Shown here: positions 34,430 to 45,895 of the stretch, one piece after another | How positions within the stretch are numbered: the stretch's first letter is position 1 | How the letters are laid out: the number at the start of each line of letters is the position of its first letter | NCBI RefSeq assembly: GCF_000321225.1 | Contig: NW_004450323.1 | Coordinates: 295,756 to 359,755 of the forward strand | Direction of reading: 5' to 3' | Source of the DNA: Odobenus rosmarus divergens | Lineage: Eukaryota; Chordata; Mammalia; Carnivora; Odobenidae | Length of the DNA: 64,000 bases | Program-made: the position numbers and the translations under genes | Notes under the pieces: model-generated | The model's input: only the letters and a program-made list of their open reading frames with translations | Told to the model about the DNA's origin: nothing | Databases searched by the model: none

Positions 34430-35562
34430 TTTTTAAACTAACCTTGAGATCAACACTTTGAAACTGGCTAGATCACATGGATCTCTTCATAGCCACTCTC
34501 TATTAGAAGAGCAGTTCAATGAGAACGTCTTGTGTGTATGAGTAGGGACCCCTTGCTAAATCCATTACTGTGATTTTATTTTTATTTTGCAGAGGAAGTA
34601 ATAAAAAGCACTAGAAATAATGCCTTGCTAAAAATTAGCGAAGGAATGTGATGGGCTTAAAGTGACAAATGCTGAGAAAGATAAATTAGAGGAGAGTCCT
34701 TAAATACCAGGCAGGTCCTTGTGCCCAGGGAGCAGTTTTGGAAGGAGCGTGTGGATGAGACAGATGTGGCAAAGGCTGGTAGGAAATGTGTAATTTTTGC
34801 AAGATTCTTTGGAAAAACAAAAATCTTGAGTTCTTTTTTTAAGGACCTGGGAAAAGAATTGCCTCACTTAGTTCAATAGGGTACACAGTTTTTGCTTCTG
34901 GGTACCTTGTCGCTATGAAGCAAAAGTCAGCTATTGAGCAAAGGCAAGTATCCCATCTGGGAAATATCAGTTGTTTACTTTATAGAACCTTCCCCTTTGA
35001 AGTTCCATGTCGCTATAGATAGTACTATCACTTAATTTTGGTAATTTTGCCAAGGAAAAGCAGGAGGCATTGCTCCAACTTGAATCTTCTCGCCTTTCTA
35101 TTGGGCTCTAAATCTCACAAGAACACAAAGATACACCTCCTACAATGCACACTCACCATCTGATGCCCTTCTCATACCTGCCAACCCTGCTCTGAATGGG
35201 ATGAAAGTTCAATCACATTGTTGTATTGAACTCCTTTGAAGATCAATTAAAGAACATACTCTTCAAACTGATATTATTAAAGGAAATTAAGTAAATTTTG
35301 GAAAGTGATATATAAATGTTTAGGATACAAGTTGTCATCTTGGTGTGATTATTAGAAGCATCTCAAGAGCAACAAGTGGTGTTTTAGACCAGAACTCTGA
35401 AACAGAGAGCACATCTCTAGGATATAAGCAAGAAAGTCCATGCCAGGTATATTTTCTGCCATGGGAGGCAAACAGGACAGCTCCTGTTTCTATGTATTTT
35501 TAAGCTTCATTCCTTACTTTCTCTTCTTTGTACATCATAGTGTTCATGATATAATATATAAG
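34430..35562. other. Intron, nothing recognised
   Basis: No exon, RNA gene or named repeat seen. Confidence 0.4.
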
Positions 35563-35576
35563 AGCATAATAGATTT

Positions 35577-35759
35577 TTTTTTTTACTGAGAGAGAGCACG
35601 AGCGGGGTGGGGCAGAGGGAGATGGAGACAAAGAATCTTAAGCTGGTTCCAAGCTCAACAAAGAGCCTAATGTGGGGCTCGATCTCATGACCCTGAGATT
35701 GTGACCTGAGCTGCAATCAAGAGTCAGACACTTAAGTGTTGAGCCACCCACGCACCCCA
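35577..35759 (-). mobile_element. Carnivore tRNA-derived SINE
   Basis: T-run, 'gagagagagcacgagcggggtggggcagagg', 'ctcgatctcatgaccctgagattgtgacctgagc', 'gttgagccacccacgcacccc'. AGCATAATAGATTT is exact at 35563-35576 and 35760-35773. Confidence 0.96.
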
Positions 35760-36297
35760 AGCATAATAGATTTCTAATTCATAAATAAACATGCATTTAA
35801 ATTTGTGTGTGCTTTTCACTGTTGGTAATATTGATTCAAAAGCATTTACAGATCACTAGTAAAGACAGACAGACAATATTCAAGTGTATGTGACTGAAAA
35901 TAGGAATTTGGCATTGGGGTAAGAGTGGGTCATGCAAGCCAAGAAAAACATTGCCACATATTGTTGAGAAGCTGCCTAAAGAAGTCCTCAAAAAACACCC
36001 CTTTTCATAAACCAGGTTTGTTCATAAGACATAATTTGAATGAGTGAAAGCCAGATGAAAATGTATAGTTTCACAAAGCAGTGTCCTCACATTACCTATT
36101 CTTCTAATAAAAACCAAAAATTTTAGCCAAAAATTTAGATGTTCTAAGAAATCCTCACGGTTGATCTTATGAAAACACATTTTTCCATCAGAGCATAAAT
36201 TTATTTAGCCATCCAAATGTATCTTCTTGGAATTTGGATCAGTGAAATTTAGTATATTTAGTTGAATAATGAAATTTTCCATATCTGACAGGTAGGG

Positions 36298-36952
36298 TGT
36301 AGGGACCAAGGGCACAGTGCCCCCAAGATGGGCCACTTTGGCACAAAGATTATTTCGAGTTAAAAGTAATCAAAACCAGGGGCGCCTGGGTGGTTCAGTC
36401 GTTAAGCGTCTGCCTTCCCGCAGGTCACGATCCCAGGGTCCTGGTATCGTGCTCCGCAGGAAGCCTGCTTCTCCCTCTCCCACTCCCCCTGCTTGTGTTC
36501 CCTCTCTCGCTGTGTCTCTCTCTGTCAAATAAATAAAATCTTTAAAAAAGAAAGTAATCAAAACCCAACAGATGCAGGAAATCCTCTCTGCCTCCCCCAC
36601 AGCTGCCTAAATATATTGGAGAGTCTACACCAGGAAGAGAGCTATTAACAGAGACTCCCCTTTACCTAAGAAACTTACCTGCATACTAGCACAACCTTTG
36701 TTTTTCCAAATATCTCCTCTCACCCACCGGGAAATGGCCTTCCTCCCCTTTGTGTCCTCACACCCTTACCTCTCTCCTTGCTCATAAAAGCTTCATGTTG
36801 CTTCATTGTCTTTGGAATTTCATATTTGTATGGATTCCCTGCCCGCACACCTATTAAATTTTATTTCCCCCATTGAATCTGTCTCATGTCAATTTGACTC
36901 TAAGTCCAGCTAGAAGGACCATAGGGCAGGGGAAGGTCTTCCTCCCTGACCA
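36298..36952 (+). mobile_element. Solo LTR in sense orientation, interrupted by a SINE
   Basis: An LTR-like unit from TGTAGGGACCAAGGG to 'cttcctccctgacca'. It has a U3-like first half, a TATA-like CATAAAAG at about 36784, an ATTAAA/ATTTTATT polyadenylation region near 36855, and a U5-like end ('gtctcatgtcaatttgactctaagtcc'). A SINE splits it at 36378-36550. No partner LTR or internal retroviral sequence is adjacent. The family is not named and the boundaries are approximate. Confidence 0.6.
36378..36550 (+). mobile_element. Young carnivore SINE inside a solo LTR
   Basis: Head GGGGCGCCTGGGTGGTTCAG, 'gcgtctgccttcccgcaggtcacgatcccagggtcctgg', tail CAAATAAATAAAATCTTT. AAAGTAATCAAAACC is exact at 36363-36377 and 36551-36565. 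The near-consensus sequence and perfect duplication suggest a recent insertion. Confidence 0.97.
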
Positions 36953-37325
36953 AAGCTTACTGAGTTAATCAGGCTTTATGCTTAGTGCCTTATGCTTCTC
37001 TATACAGAAAATATAATTTTGGATTTTCCAAGGTAAAATTCTTCTGGTACTTTTACCTTTACTAAATTTTCAAATTTTCACAGCTGTATAATACTTTGTC
37101 ATCACATTTTTTAACTCGGGAAGAACATATTTGTATATCTCATATTAAGAATTAAGCTTTCTTAGAATCATGTTTCAAAGTCGTTATTGGAAATGAAGTT
37201 TTTAGTAACCAAACTATTGCTCTTCCTTATAACTGAAAACATGACTCATTCGGTGGAGTGCTTAGAGCTTCCTTAATGGAGGGGAATTTTATCATGGAAA
37301 CATATAAATCTCTGTTGGAAAATCA
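36953..37325. other. Intron, nothing recognised
   Basis: AT-rich, with no named feature. Confidence 0.4.
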
Positions 37326-37337
37326 TGGCAGGTTTTT

Positions 37338-37365
37338 TTTTTTTAAAGATTTTATTTATTTATTC

Positions 37366-37398
<33 letters not shown>

Positions 37399-37525
37399 GC
37401 AGAGGGAGAAGCAGGCTCCCAAGCAAGGAGCAGGGAGCCCGATGCGGGACTCGATCCCAGGACCCTGGGATCATGACCTGAGCCGAAGGCAGATGCTTAA
37501 CCATCTGAGCCATCCAGGCGCCCCG
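37338..37525 (-). mobile_element. Young carnivore SINE
   Basis: T-run, 'aaagattttatttatttattcatgagag', a long (GA)n, 'gagcccgatgcgggactcgatcccaggaccctggg' with CpGs retained, 'ccatctgagccatccaggcgcccc'. TGGCAGGTTTTT is exact at 37326-37337 and 37526-37537. Confidence 0.97.
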
Positions 37526-37811
37526 TGGCAGGTTTTTGGTTCAAAATAGTTCTAGCAGAGATCCTCTAGAAAACAGTTCCTGGGGTTTTGCAACTATGTC
37601 AGTGGACAGTTCTTAAACTTGCTGTTATTGAACTGATCAATAACAGTAAAAATTTGCCAGGAATTCAACAGATAAGAAGGAAAGTAGCTGATGAGTGAGG
37701 TCTACTGAAGAATATTCACCACCACCACCCCATGTCTCAGAAAAAAATTGCTTTTGTCAGAAAGGGAGGGTTTATGTGACTCCCAGGGAGATGTATTATA
37801 GTCACCATTCT

Positions 37812-37900
37812 TCTGTTTATTCAGGTATTTAGCGAGCCCATATTGTGTATTAGATACTGTGCTTAGCACTTAGTGATAATGACTGCTCTCTTTCCTTTTC
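37812..37900 (-). repeat. L2 relic
   Basis: 'ttattcaggtatttagcgagcccatattgtgtattagatactgtgcttagcac' is a reversed L2 3' end. Confidence 0.6.
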
Positions 37901-37989
37901 CTTTGGGACAGAATGTTTGAAATTCGGGAGCAAAAATTAAATTCAATAGGGAACTTTTCTTCTCTTCCTGGTAGTGAATGACTGTTTTT

Positions 37990-38194
37990 TTTTGTTTTGT
38001 TTTGTTTTGTTTTTAAAGATTTTGTTTATTTATTTGACAGAGAGACACAGCTAGAGAGGGAACACAAGCAGGGGGAGGGGGAGAGGGAGAAGCAGGCTTC
38101 CTGCTGAGCAGGGAGCCCAATGCGGGGCTCAATCCCGGGATCATGACCTGAGCTGAAGGCAGACATTTAACGACTTAGCCACCCAGGCGCCCCT
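37990..38194 (-). mobile_element. Carnivore SINE with a (TTTTG)n tail
   Basis: The T-run is diversified into TTTTG repeats, then 'aaagattttgtttatttatttgacagagagacacag', a GA-rich body, 'caatgcggggctcaatcccgggatcatgacctgag', 'cttagccacccaggcgcccc'. Flanked by GACTGTTTT / AACTGTTTT. Confidence 0.93.
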
Positions 38195-38203
38195 AACTGT
38201 TTT

Positions 38204-39036
38204 ATAATACAGGAAAATACTGCAAAGAGTCTGGCCACCCCCTGATTCAGCCAGTGACTCTCAGAGAACTCATAAGAGAACAGATAGTGTCTGCATGATT
38301 AATTAAATGGGATTTGATCCAAATGGTCCAGAAGTTCAAGGATCTGAGGACAAACCGAGAAGTTATTTAACTTTTCAGATTCAGAATGGATATATAAAAG
38401 CGTTGTGGAAACATGCAGAAAAAAATGAGAAGGAAAACATTCAGGGATTGATAGTTATGGCTTAGTGAGACAGGCAGTAAATTGTACTAAGTGTAATGAA
38501 AAAGGCTCCAAATTGCTCTATATTGAGACTTTTAATGGTTATTTCTAGGTATAACAATTATGCGCATCTTAAATACTATAGGTTTCCATCCTTGTAAAGG
38601 ATGAGTGAGTCACAATGTGTTGATCTTTCTTTGTGATCATGAAACTCTTGCTCTTCAAATGGCTGTTTTCCTAAATTTAGACCAAGTACCTAGCAGGAAA
38701 TGGACAACATCTTGAATGCTGAAATTAAAAATCCCAAAAATATAGGTTCAAACTCTAGAGATGTTTAGTTACCATTTTTTTGCCTTTTGTTTTTCTGACT
38801 TAATAGCATATGAGAAGTTTGGTTTAATAGGTGAGCTATGGTTTAATACTGAAGTCATACCTTCCATTGGTAAAAAAAAAAAAAAAAAGCAGAATTTACA
38901 ACATTATTGAAAGAGCCTCTTAGGTCTTGAAGCCCTGAGAAAACTCTTCATTCAGTTAAATTGCTTTACTGTAACAAAGAAAAGCATGCTAAAGCAGAAA
39001 ATAAGTTCCCCCCTTTATAGGATAGTTTTATTTAAT
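38204..39036. other. Intron, nothing recognised
   Basis: No named feature. An A-run lies at about 38871-38888. Confidence 0.4.
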
Positions 39037-39163
39037 AAAAGTAAAGCTAAACAAAAAAATTAAAATCAATATTTGATATCTAAACTAAAATACTTAAACT
39101 ACTTAAAAGTAAAGCTAAACAAAAAAATTAAAATCAATATTTGATATCTAAACTAAAATACTT
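39037..39163. repeat. Direct duplication of 59 bp, offset 68 bp
   Basis: Copies at 39037-39095 and 39105-39163 appear identical (AAAAGTAAAGCTAAAC ... ACTAAAATACTT), separated by 9 bp (AAACTACTT). The perfect identity suggests a recent duplication, or an assembly or read artefact. Confidence 0.95.
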
Positions 39164-39488
39164 GAAGACCAGTATAAAGAAATGCCCATTTTCTTTAGAA
39201 CAAAGTTCTATGTATCTATATTCTATAATACAAATATCATTTTAAACCAGAGGAGGGGGGCATGGCGTTGATGATTTTAGTTCCGAATAGCTAGATGATT
39301 CTTTAAATCCAGAATATATCTTTTTTTTCTTTACAAATATTCTGTGGTTCAGAAGCATCTCAGGGAGAGAAAATTAAAAGTAGGAGAGGGCATCGCATTC
39401 TCAAGTTCCTTGGAGCAGAATAGGGCCAACTACTAGAAACTGTTGGAATGAGGACAGAAGCAAGGTAGGGAGGCGCCTGATGAAATAG

Positions 39489-39957
39489 TGATGCGGGAGA
39501 GTGAGGTTCTTGTCTCATGCAGTGGAAGAATGAATCTTGAGGACAATGGAGAGTGAGTAAAGCGATAGAAGTTTATTAAGCAAGGATACAGAAAAAAAAA
39601 GCTCTCAGGAGTGAGAGGGATCCCAACAGGGTTGCCACTGAGGGCTTTTAGGGATGGTCTTTTAAAGAAAGCTAGCCAGGGAACTTCAATCTATTTAATA
39701 TCTCTATTGATAGCACCATTGAGTAAGGACTAGTGATACACCTTCAATGGCTTACTTCCTTTTTCGGGTCTGGTAATTCTAGGTTGGTCACAAGTAGCTG
39801 TTAGAACAAGACCTCCCTTTGACACCTAGGACAGGATGGTCTGGTTTGTTCCCTTTTCTCTGCTTTCTTTTCATCTCCCACATTTTGAATTTTGTGAGCC
39901 TGATCCCATGGCCCCCTACCTATCTCTCCCTACCTAGCCCCCCCTGTCCCTTATTCC
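39489..39957 (-). repeat. ERV 3' LTR
   Basis: About 469 bp, a direct repeat of 45478-45895 with an extra segment of about 20 bp ('cattgagtaaggactagtgat') and a pyrimidine-rich expansion. It keeps AATAAA on the minus strand (plus TTTATT at 39572-39577), while the TATA motif is altered to TTTAAAAG. Several CpGs of the other LTR are TpG or CpA here. Confidence 0.88.
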
Positions 39958-40141
39958 TCCCCCTGGAATAGTAACCCTAACTGCCCTTAGGTAATGGGAC
40001 AATGGGATGATGACCACTCTAGCTGCTTCCTGCTGAAATGGGGCGGCGGGCTGCGCAGCAGTTAGAACCTATCCAGGGGTTGGTCCAGGTGTCCACGGTA
40101 TGGCTTCAGGGGGTCATGATGGACAACAAATAGTACATGCA

Positions 40142-40393
40142 TCAGCACATACAAAAGGATAAACCTAAAACAAGCATTAGGCCCCAAATTATGAATACAA
40201 CCCTTAGATAAGATCCCCAATTACTAATTTTGTCAAATAGATCAGTGGATATTTTGATTTTATTTAATTGATCCCAAATGTCCCCTATTGATTGGGACAC
40301 CTTGTGGGAGTTATCTGTAATGTTTAAACCACATGTGAGGAAATTCCTCACACCCCAAATGGTGTAGCAAGAGTAGAGAGTCAATAGTGGCAT
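40142..40393 (-). pseudogene. ERV env transmembrane-subunit end, remnant
   Basis: An 83-codon open stretch on the minus strand. It has an Asn-rich ectodomain end, a W-D-Q-L-N-K-I segment, then N-W-G-S-Y-L-R leading into a hydrophobic helix of about 20 residues and a Cys pair. This is the layout of a retroviral Env membrane anchor, and its place about 180 bp before the 3' LTR fits. Upstream env sequence (to about 41500) is disrupted by stops and frameshifts, so no complete envelope protein can be made. Confidence 0.6.
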
Positions 40394-43366
40394 GGTTCTC
40401 GAGAAGTCCCTCTCTGACTTAAGTTTTGGCTGAGTGCATCTAGTGCCTGCAAAGGGTCATTTAGAGTCCGGCTGAGCAAGCAGACTGTTTTGCTTATTTT
40501 ATATTGCAGTCCTGTCGTAAGTCCTGGAAGCCCATAGTGAGCTTTGAGGCTTTTTTTTTGTTTTTTTTGAATTGAGACTCTTTTTACCAGGAGGGCTGTT
40601 GTATGCTTGGCTAAAGTCTTTGTTTGTAATTGTACCTCAGTAGAGGTGGCTTCTAGGATAAATATGACTAAGGAATAAAACAGTCAAGAAGTTCTCTGTT
40701 TGAGGTCTAGCTTGAGCAGTATTGCAATTACAATGAATCACTGGCAAGTGGGAGAAGACTTGTCTCAGGAGATAAGGGCATCCCCAAGTACATTATCCAA
40801 TCGAATCATAAAGAAAGTGGGGTCATCATTTCCATAATAAGTCTATAAATTAACCCCATGCAGTGGGGGTATGCTCTGGCTTTAAAGGACCAATTTCGTT
40901 ATCCCAGCCACACAAAATTGGTCAAAGTGCTAGCTGAATTACATAAACGCTGGGGAATAATCCCATTTTTTTTAGTTCAAATAATCATATGATCATGGGG
41001 TCGTGTTATTATCCCCACAGAATAAAAAGCATGAAGATTGTCTGTATGAGCTATTGTGGCAATTTCTCTGAAGTTTACCTCAAGTTGTCTAGTTAGGTGA
41101 ACAACATTCAAAGACAATCAGAACTAAAATTTAACATCCGCAAAGGCATGTTATTGAAACATAATTTCCCCTCTATAGTAACCCTCATTTTTAACCAGAG
41201 GTAGCCAATCAGGACTAATATATTTGCAAAACAAGTCCAGCTTTAACATACTTGGCCTAATTATTTACATAAGTTCAGCAAGAATAGTGAAAGATCATGT
41301 AGAGTTATCTTTTAGAATCTGCTTTGCTGGAACTTTTATAAGGAATCTCTAGATTGAACTTTTAGTAGTCTCTCCAGGCCAGAAGCCAAGCCAAGTACTT
41401 GCCATCAGACATGCCTGCAATACTTGTAGATTAGGGTGAATTTCTCTTCTCGAGGTCCCCAATATATCCTGAGGTTCCTACACCTGCCAGGAAGTGACAT
41501 TCTTTACTCATCTGGTGAGGCTGCTGGGAACTCTATAAGCAAGGTATCAGGCCAACATTTCCAAGGGGCTTTACGGCTCCAGGTTTTGTAAAGCCAGCCT
41601 TGGTTCCTTAAAGCTGTTTGGTCATATCTGAGTCTATGCATGTCTCTCTCAAATACGACATTCCAGTCAAAGCCTTGGTAAAATACCCAGTATTTCCAAT
41701 GGTGTCCTGTTACAAGGAGAACAGATTCTTATTGAATTTAGGCAAATGATTATGTTTGCCATGGAAGAAAGCTTATTGAGACCTTTTGAATTTCAGAGGG
41801 TTTAGGTAGAGAGAAACGTTAAATGCTTTAATGCTTTTGTTTACACATGAATACTTTATCACACTTTTGTAAGTCATAGCTATCTTGAGAGAAAGTTTAC
41901 TTAATCTGGGAGAATAAACATTAGATAACCAGCAGTGTTTCAAAAAAGAGTCACAAAACTATAATCAACTTTTAGTTCATTTAGTCCCACTTTACTAATT
42001 CTTGTTTAGTTTGAATGCAGCCTTAGTTCTAGAAATTCTTACCCATTTCTGTTTTTTAATCTTAAAGATATTGAATACCTGAAAAAAAAAGATATCGAAT
42101 ACCTGTATTTGTCCTAAAAACTCTTTATATGAATCTCCTTGAAGATGGACGTCTTTTTGCAAGAGAATAACTATAAATGACAAAAATTCAGAATGGATAT
42201 GGTTAAAGATTAAAACATATTAAAACTTTAAGAATTGCATATCATCTCTAGAATGGTTATAGCATTTACCTGAACAACATAACCTAAGGCTTGTCATTTG
42301 TTTAACAGTGCTTCTGGAGTAACTTAACATACCAAATAAAAAGCCTAATGAGTTAAAGAGACTTCATTTATAATTTAAATCTTGGAAAAGTTGTTAAAGC
42401 CTTAGAAAGTTTAAAAGCACATGCCTAAATAGGATGAGGGATCCTCAAAAATCTGATAAAGGCAAAACATAGAAACTGGTTTTTCTGGACAGGCAAAGAG
42501 AAAACAACTGTTTGTTTTTTAAAGAGCAGATCAATTAATTCAAGAAAACTTGGTCTATTGAACTGAGAGAAAGCACACTTTTAATCTTATACGAATGTAC
42601 TTTAAAATCCATTTATTTCAATCTTAGTCCGTGCTGACCACATTTAAAATTCCTTTCCAAAAATTACCCTTCTCAAACCTTCTACAACTTTCCTTTGCAT
42701 TCAGATTTTGTCCCAAGCCATTTCTTTTCAAACAACCAGTCTCCATTTAGGACAAAATTACCTTCTTTTACCTTCAACAAAAATGTATTCCCATTCCTTA
42801 TATCTTTCTTACATATCTCCTATTTTTCTACATACAGAGTTGTTTCCCTTATTTCCATCAGTCTTAATTACATTTAACAGAATTTTGCATTCTTAGAAAC
42901 CTTAGTCTCCAGTGAAAACTAAGTAGTAACCAGTTGTGAACTGTTACACAAAAACTTTAGACAGCAAATTTGTGAATCAGTTAAGCACAAAGCATGTTTA
43001 CCAACAGACTTAAATATCCTTAGTTTCTTTGCAATAAGTAGTCAAAAGCACAAACCTACGTCCAGTAATCAATGATTTAGCAGCTTATCCCATTTGGAAA
43101 AGACCTAAATGTCCAATGAATTTAATCCCATTTGTCATCCTAACAAAACTTTCAAGTTTCAGGTTACTAAAGACTTTGAAAGCTATCTTAACAATTACCC
43201 ATGAAAACATTAAGCATCATTTTAAGTCATCTTTCTGCTAACAAACTGCAGTAGAGACAACTTGGACTTACTTGGCCTTCAATAGATTTTGGTGGAATAG
43301 AAGTTTCATATTTAATGTTGATAACTTTGAAGACATGTCTATTTTAAGTAAGCCAACAAACTTAAA
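40394..43366 (-). pseudogene. Decayed ERV internal region (env and pol remains)
   Basis: AT-rich internal retroviral sequence without long frames. The part nearest the 3' LTR probably derives from env. The rest cannot be assigned and shows no recognisable polymerase motif. Confidence 0.45.
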
Positions 43367-44127
43367 TTAGTTTAAATACCTAGTTATGTTCCACCTGGGC
43401 CCATTTTTAAAGTCAATCAGTTTGTTCCCTGTCGTCAATTTTACCTGAGACACAGGTGGGGGAATCTCAAGTGAGCAATGTATGCAGACCACACCCAAAG
43501 TGGTGCAGAAACGGGTGGAGAGGGAGAGGGAGACAGAAGACGCAAAGTACACCCAGAAGGCAGAGAAAAAGGGTTCCCAGTTCTGAAGCTCATCCACTTG
43601 GACCAATGAGTAAACGCCATGTTTTTCCACCAGCAAGTGGAAATAGGTAGTCCATGTCAGGCCGGAGAAGAGAGGGAATTTCCCTGAAACAAAGGGAGTT
43701 TCAGCAGCTGCTTGGAAATATTCCTTAAAGTCCCCGTCCTGAGGTAGACTAACCACAGATGGCTCTACTTATAGCCATTAACCTGGGAAATGAGTGAGGT
43801 AGAATCCCCCACATCTATTAGGAGGAACAGTGAGGGAGAGTCAGGGTCCCCTTTGCTAGGGAGGGCCTGTGTTTCCTCCAGCAACCTAGGTTTATTTGAA
43901 GGAGGCCTATTTAGACAATTATCCAGTATGTCAGAAGGGAGTTTACTGGTCTGGTTACCACCAAACACGTTCTGCAAGAGGCCTATAGGCCTGGGTCCTG
44001 ATTTAAAGCTCTGAAAGCCTGGATGGATCTAGGGGTAGCTCCATCTATTCGCCTTGTTTCCTCCAGAAGAGACCTGATAGATCCCACCCTGGCCATGCAG
44101 TGAGCATTGCAGGAGCTCAGTCTTTTC

Positions 44128-44208
44128 CTAAATTTGCAATCCAAATTGTTTCCAGTGGGTTAAAAGGCACCCCAAGGGAGAGTCCTTGGGAACTGAAGAA
44201 GAGACCAT
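44128..44208 (-). pseudogene. ERV gag start (matrix N-terminus), broken
   Basis: An ATG on the minus strand opens 26 codons with a Pro-Leu-Gly-Cys...His-Trp pattern typical of the matrix N-terminus of gammaretrovirus-like gag, then meets a TAG stop (44128-44130). Downstream frames to about 43370 are proline-rich in places but shifted. Not functional. The retroviral leader between the primer site and this ATG is about 1.2 kb. Confidence 0.55.
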
Positions 44209-45456
44209 GCCTTGTCATGAAGGTCATGCCTTATTTTATTTTGCCTTAAAGAACCCGCCGTGTTCAACCCATGGGAAACACTAGAAAAGTCTTACAAGGA
44301 GAAATTACCCAATTTTGCAGTACCCAATCCAGAGAGGTCCCTTCCGGGGATGGTTTGTTTCCCATCTCCAGATCCCAGTAGGAGTCAGTTACCCCGTACC
44401 TGTTATGGAGAGGTGACTATGAAGGCGTCCCTACATACCAGCTCTCGCCTACGAACCAAGGCGTCCCATGGTTTCCTACCCAAGGTCAAAAGTGGCCTAA
44501 CATCTTGGGTTGAGGAGGGCTCAGGCCAGCAGGAGTAGCCACTCTTACCTGTCACCTGATCCTCCTTTTCTCCTCTGGATTCCGCCCCCCCCCCCGCAAA
44601 AATCTGGCCTAATCATAAGGCTGTGGTGACGTTAATAGTTTAAACCTTGATGTTCTTTTTAGAAGGCTAAGAATGCAAGCAAAACAGCTAGGGTCTCTTA
44701 GTGGGAGGCCTGTTCTGCTTATGGATGAGGCTTCCCTGGGGTGTGACCCCCAGGGCCAGGTCTCTATCCTTTCACGTGTCTCAGAGACCCCAAGATCACC
44801 CATGGTAACCAAAGGGCAGGTTCTGAGCGCTGGATTGCCAGTCCTTACGTGCGCTCCCCGCTGAATCTTATACAGAGTAGGGAATCCTTGTAATGACCTC
44901 ATTCTTCGGAGCTCTCTGGATTGAGCCCTCATTTTTGGTCACGTAAATGCGCTTGCTTTGCTAGCCCCATGGTGCCTTATGTGTCAGGCCCGTTATAAGC
45001 CAATTTCCAATTATGCTTCCTCACCTCACCCCGTGAGCGCTTTTCCTGTCCATCCTGAACCAAGTTCTCACGAAAGACACTTTTAAATGAAATTTACCAT
45101 TTCTAAATACCATTTCTTCAGGAATAAAAGCTTATAATCATAGTGGTATGATCATCAGAGATTGGAAGAACCTGAGGCAAAGTCCCTGCGGTGGGAGAAA
45201 GCCACTCAAGAAAAGTCAATGGAAAGAAAGCAGAGCTGGGTAGGGTTAGGCCAACATTCCCTTCGAGAAAGGGGGATTGACCAAACCTTTCTCCAGAAGC
45301 CTGTCACCTGAGACTTAAGACCAGTGGCTGCGCTATTCGCCTTTAATTGGCTGACAGGTACCCAGTTTTGTTGCTTGTTAAAAGAGGTCATCTAAGGGAG
45401 AAACTTCTCCCAGGAAAGAAAAGAGTCCGCTTTTACTCACCCTTCGATGGGAGTGA

Positions 45457-45474
45457 TCCTGGGTTTCGGCACCA
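45457..45474 (-). other. ERV primer-binding site for tRNA-Phe
   Basis: The plus strand reads TCCTGGGTTTCGGCACCA, identical to the 3' end of mammalian tRNA-Phe plus CCA except for one C-to-T change. It is three bases from the LTR end, the expected spacing. Confidence 0.9.
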
Positions 45475-45477
45475 AAA

Positions 45478-45895
45478 TGATGTGGGAGAGTGAGGTTCTT
45501 GTCTCATGCAGTCGAAGAATGAATCTCGCGGACAACGGGAGTAAAGCGAGAGAAGTTATATTAAGTGAGGATACAGGAAAAAAGCTCTCGGGAGTGAGAC
45601 GAATCCCAACAGGGTTGTCACTGAGGGCTTTTAAGGATGGTCTTTTATAGAAAGCTAGCCAGGGAACTTAAATCTGTTTAACATCTCTATTGATAGCACC
45701 TTCAATGGCTTACTTCCTTTTTAGGGTCTGGTAATTCTAGGTTGGTCACAAGTAGCTGTTAGAGTAAGACCTCCCCTCTGACACCTAGGATGGTCTGGTT
45801 TGTTCCCTTATCTCTGGTTTCCTTTCATCTCCCACATTTTGAATTTTGTGAGCCTGATCACATCCCCCTACGTAGCCCTACCTGTCCCTTATTCA
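45478..45895 (-). repeat. ERV 5' LTR
   Basis: About 418 bp, reading on the minus strand from TGAATAAGGGACAGG to CTCTCCCACATCA. It keeps a TATA box (CTATAAAAGACC on the minus strand, about 45642-45651), but the polyadenylation motif is changed to AATATAA. I count about 8-9% mismatch against the other LTR over a 220-bp stretch, which indicates an old insertion. Confidence 0.88.

Larger units (their letters stand above)
39489..45895 (-). mobile_element. Class I endogenous retrovirus with tRNA-Phe primer site, antisense in KCNK2 intron
   Basis: Two direct LTR copies (39489-39957 and 45478-45895) enclose about 5.5 kb. Next to the upper LTR, separated by three bases, is an 18-nt primer-binding site for tRNA-Phe. 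So the provirus runs right to left, opposite to KCNK2. A purine tract AGGGGGA (minus strand) abuts the lower LTR. Flanks are ATAG and GTAG, a likely 4-bp target duplication with one change. The interior has a broken gag start near 44208 and an env transmembrane-end remnant at 40142-40393. The length is short for a complete gammaretrovirus-like genome and I see no intact protease, reverse transcriptase or integrase frame, so much of pol is deleted or decayed. The tRNA-Phe site suggests affinity with ERV-F/H-type class I elements (inference). Confidence 0.9.

Noticed and set aside
43367..43756. 129-codon minus-strand frame in the provirus as a functional retroviral protein
   Set aside because: It is not in line with the gag start, lacks a recognisable domain, and sits among stops and shifts. 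I treat it as a chance frame in decayed gag.
44260..44538. 92-codon plus-strand frame
   Set aside because: It lies antisense in the leader/gag region of the minus-strand provirus and has no protein resemblance.
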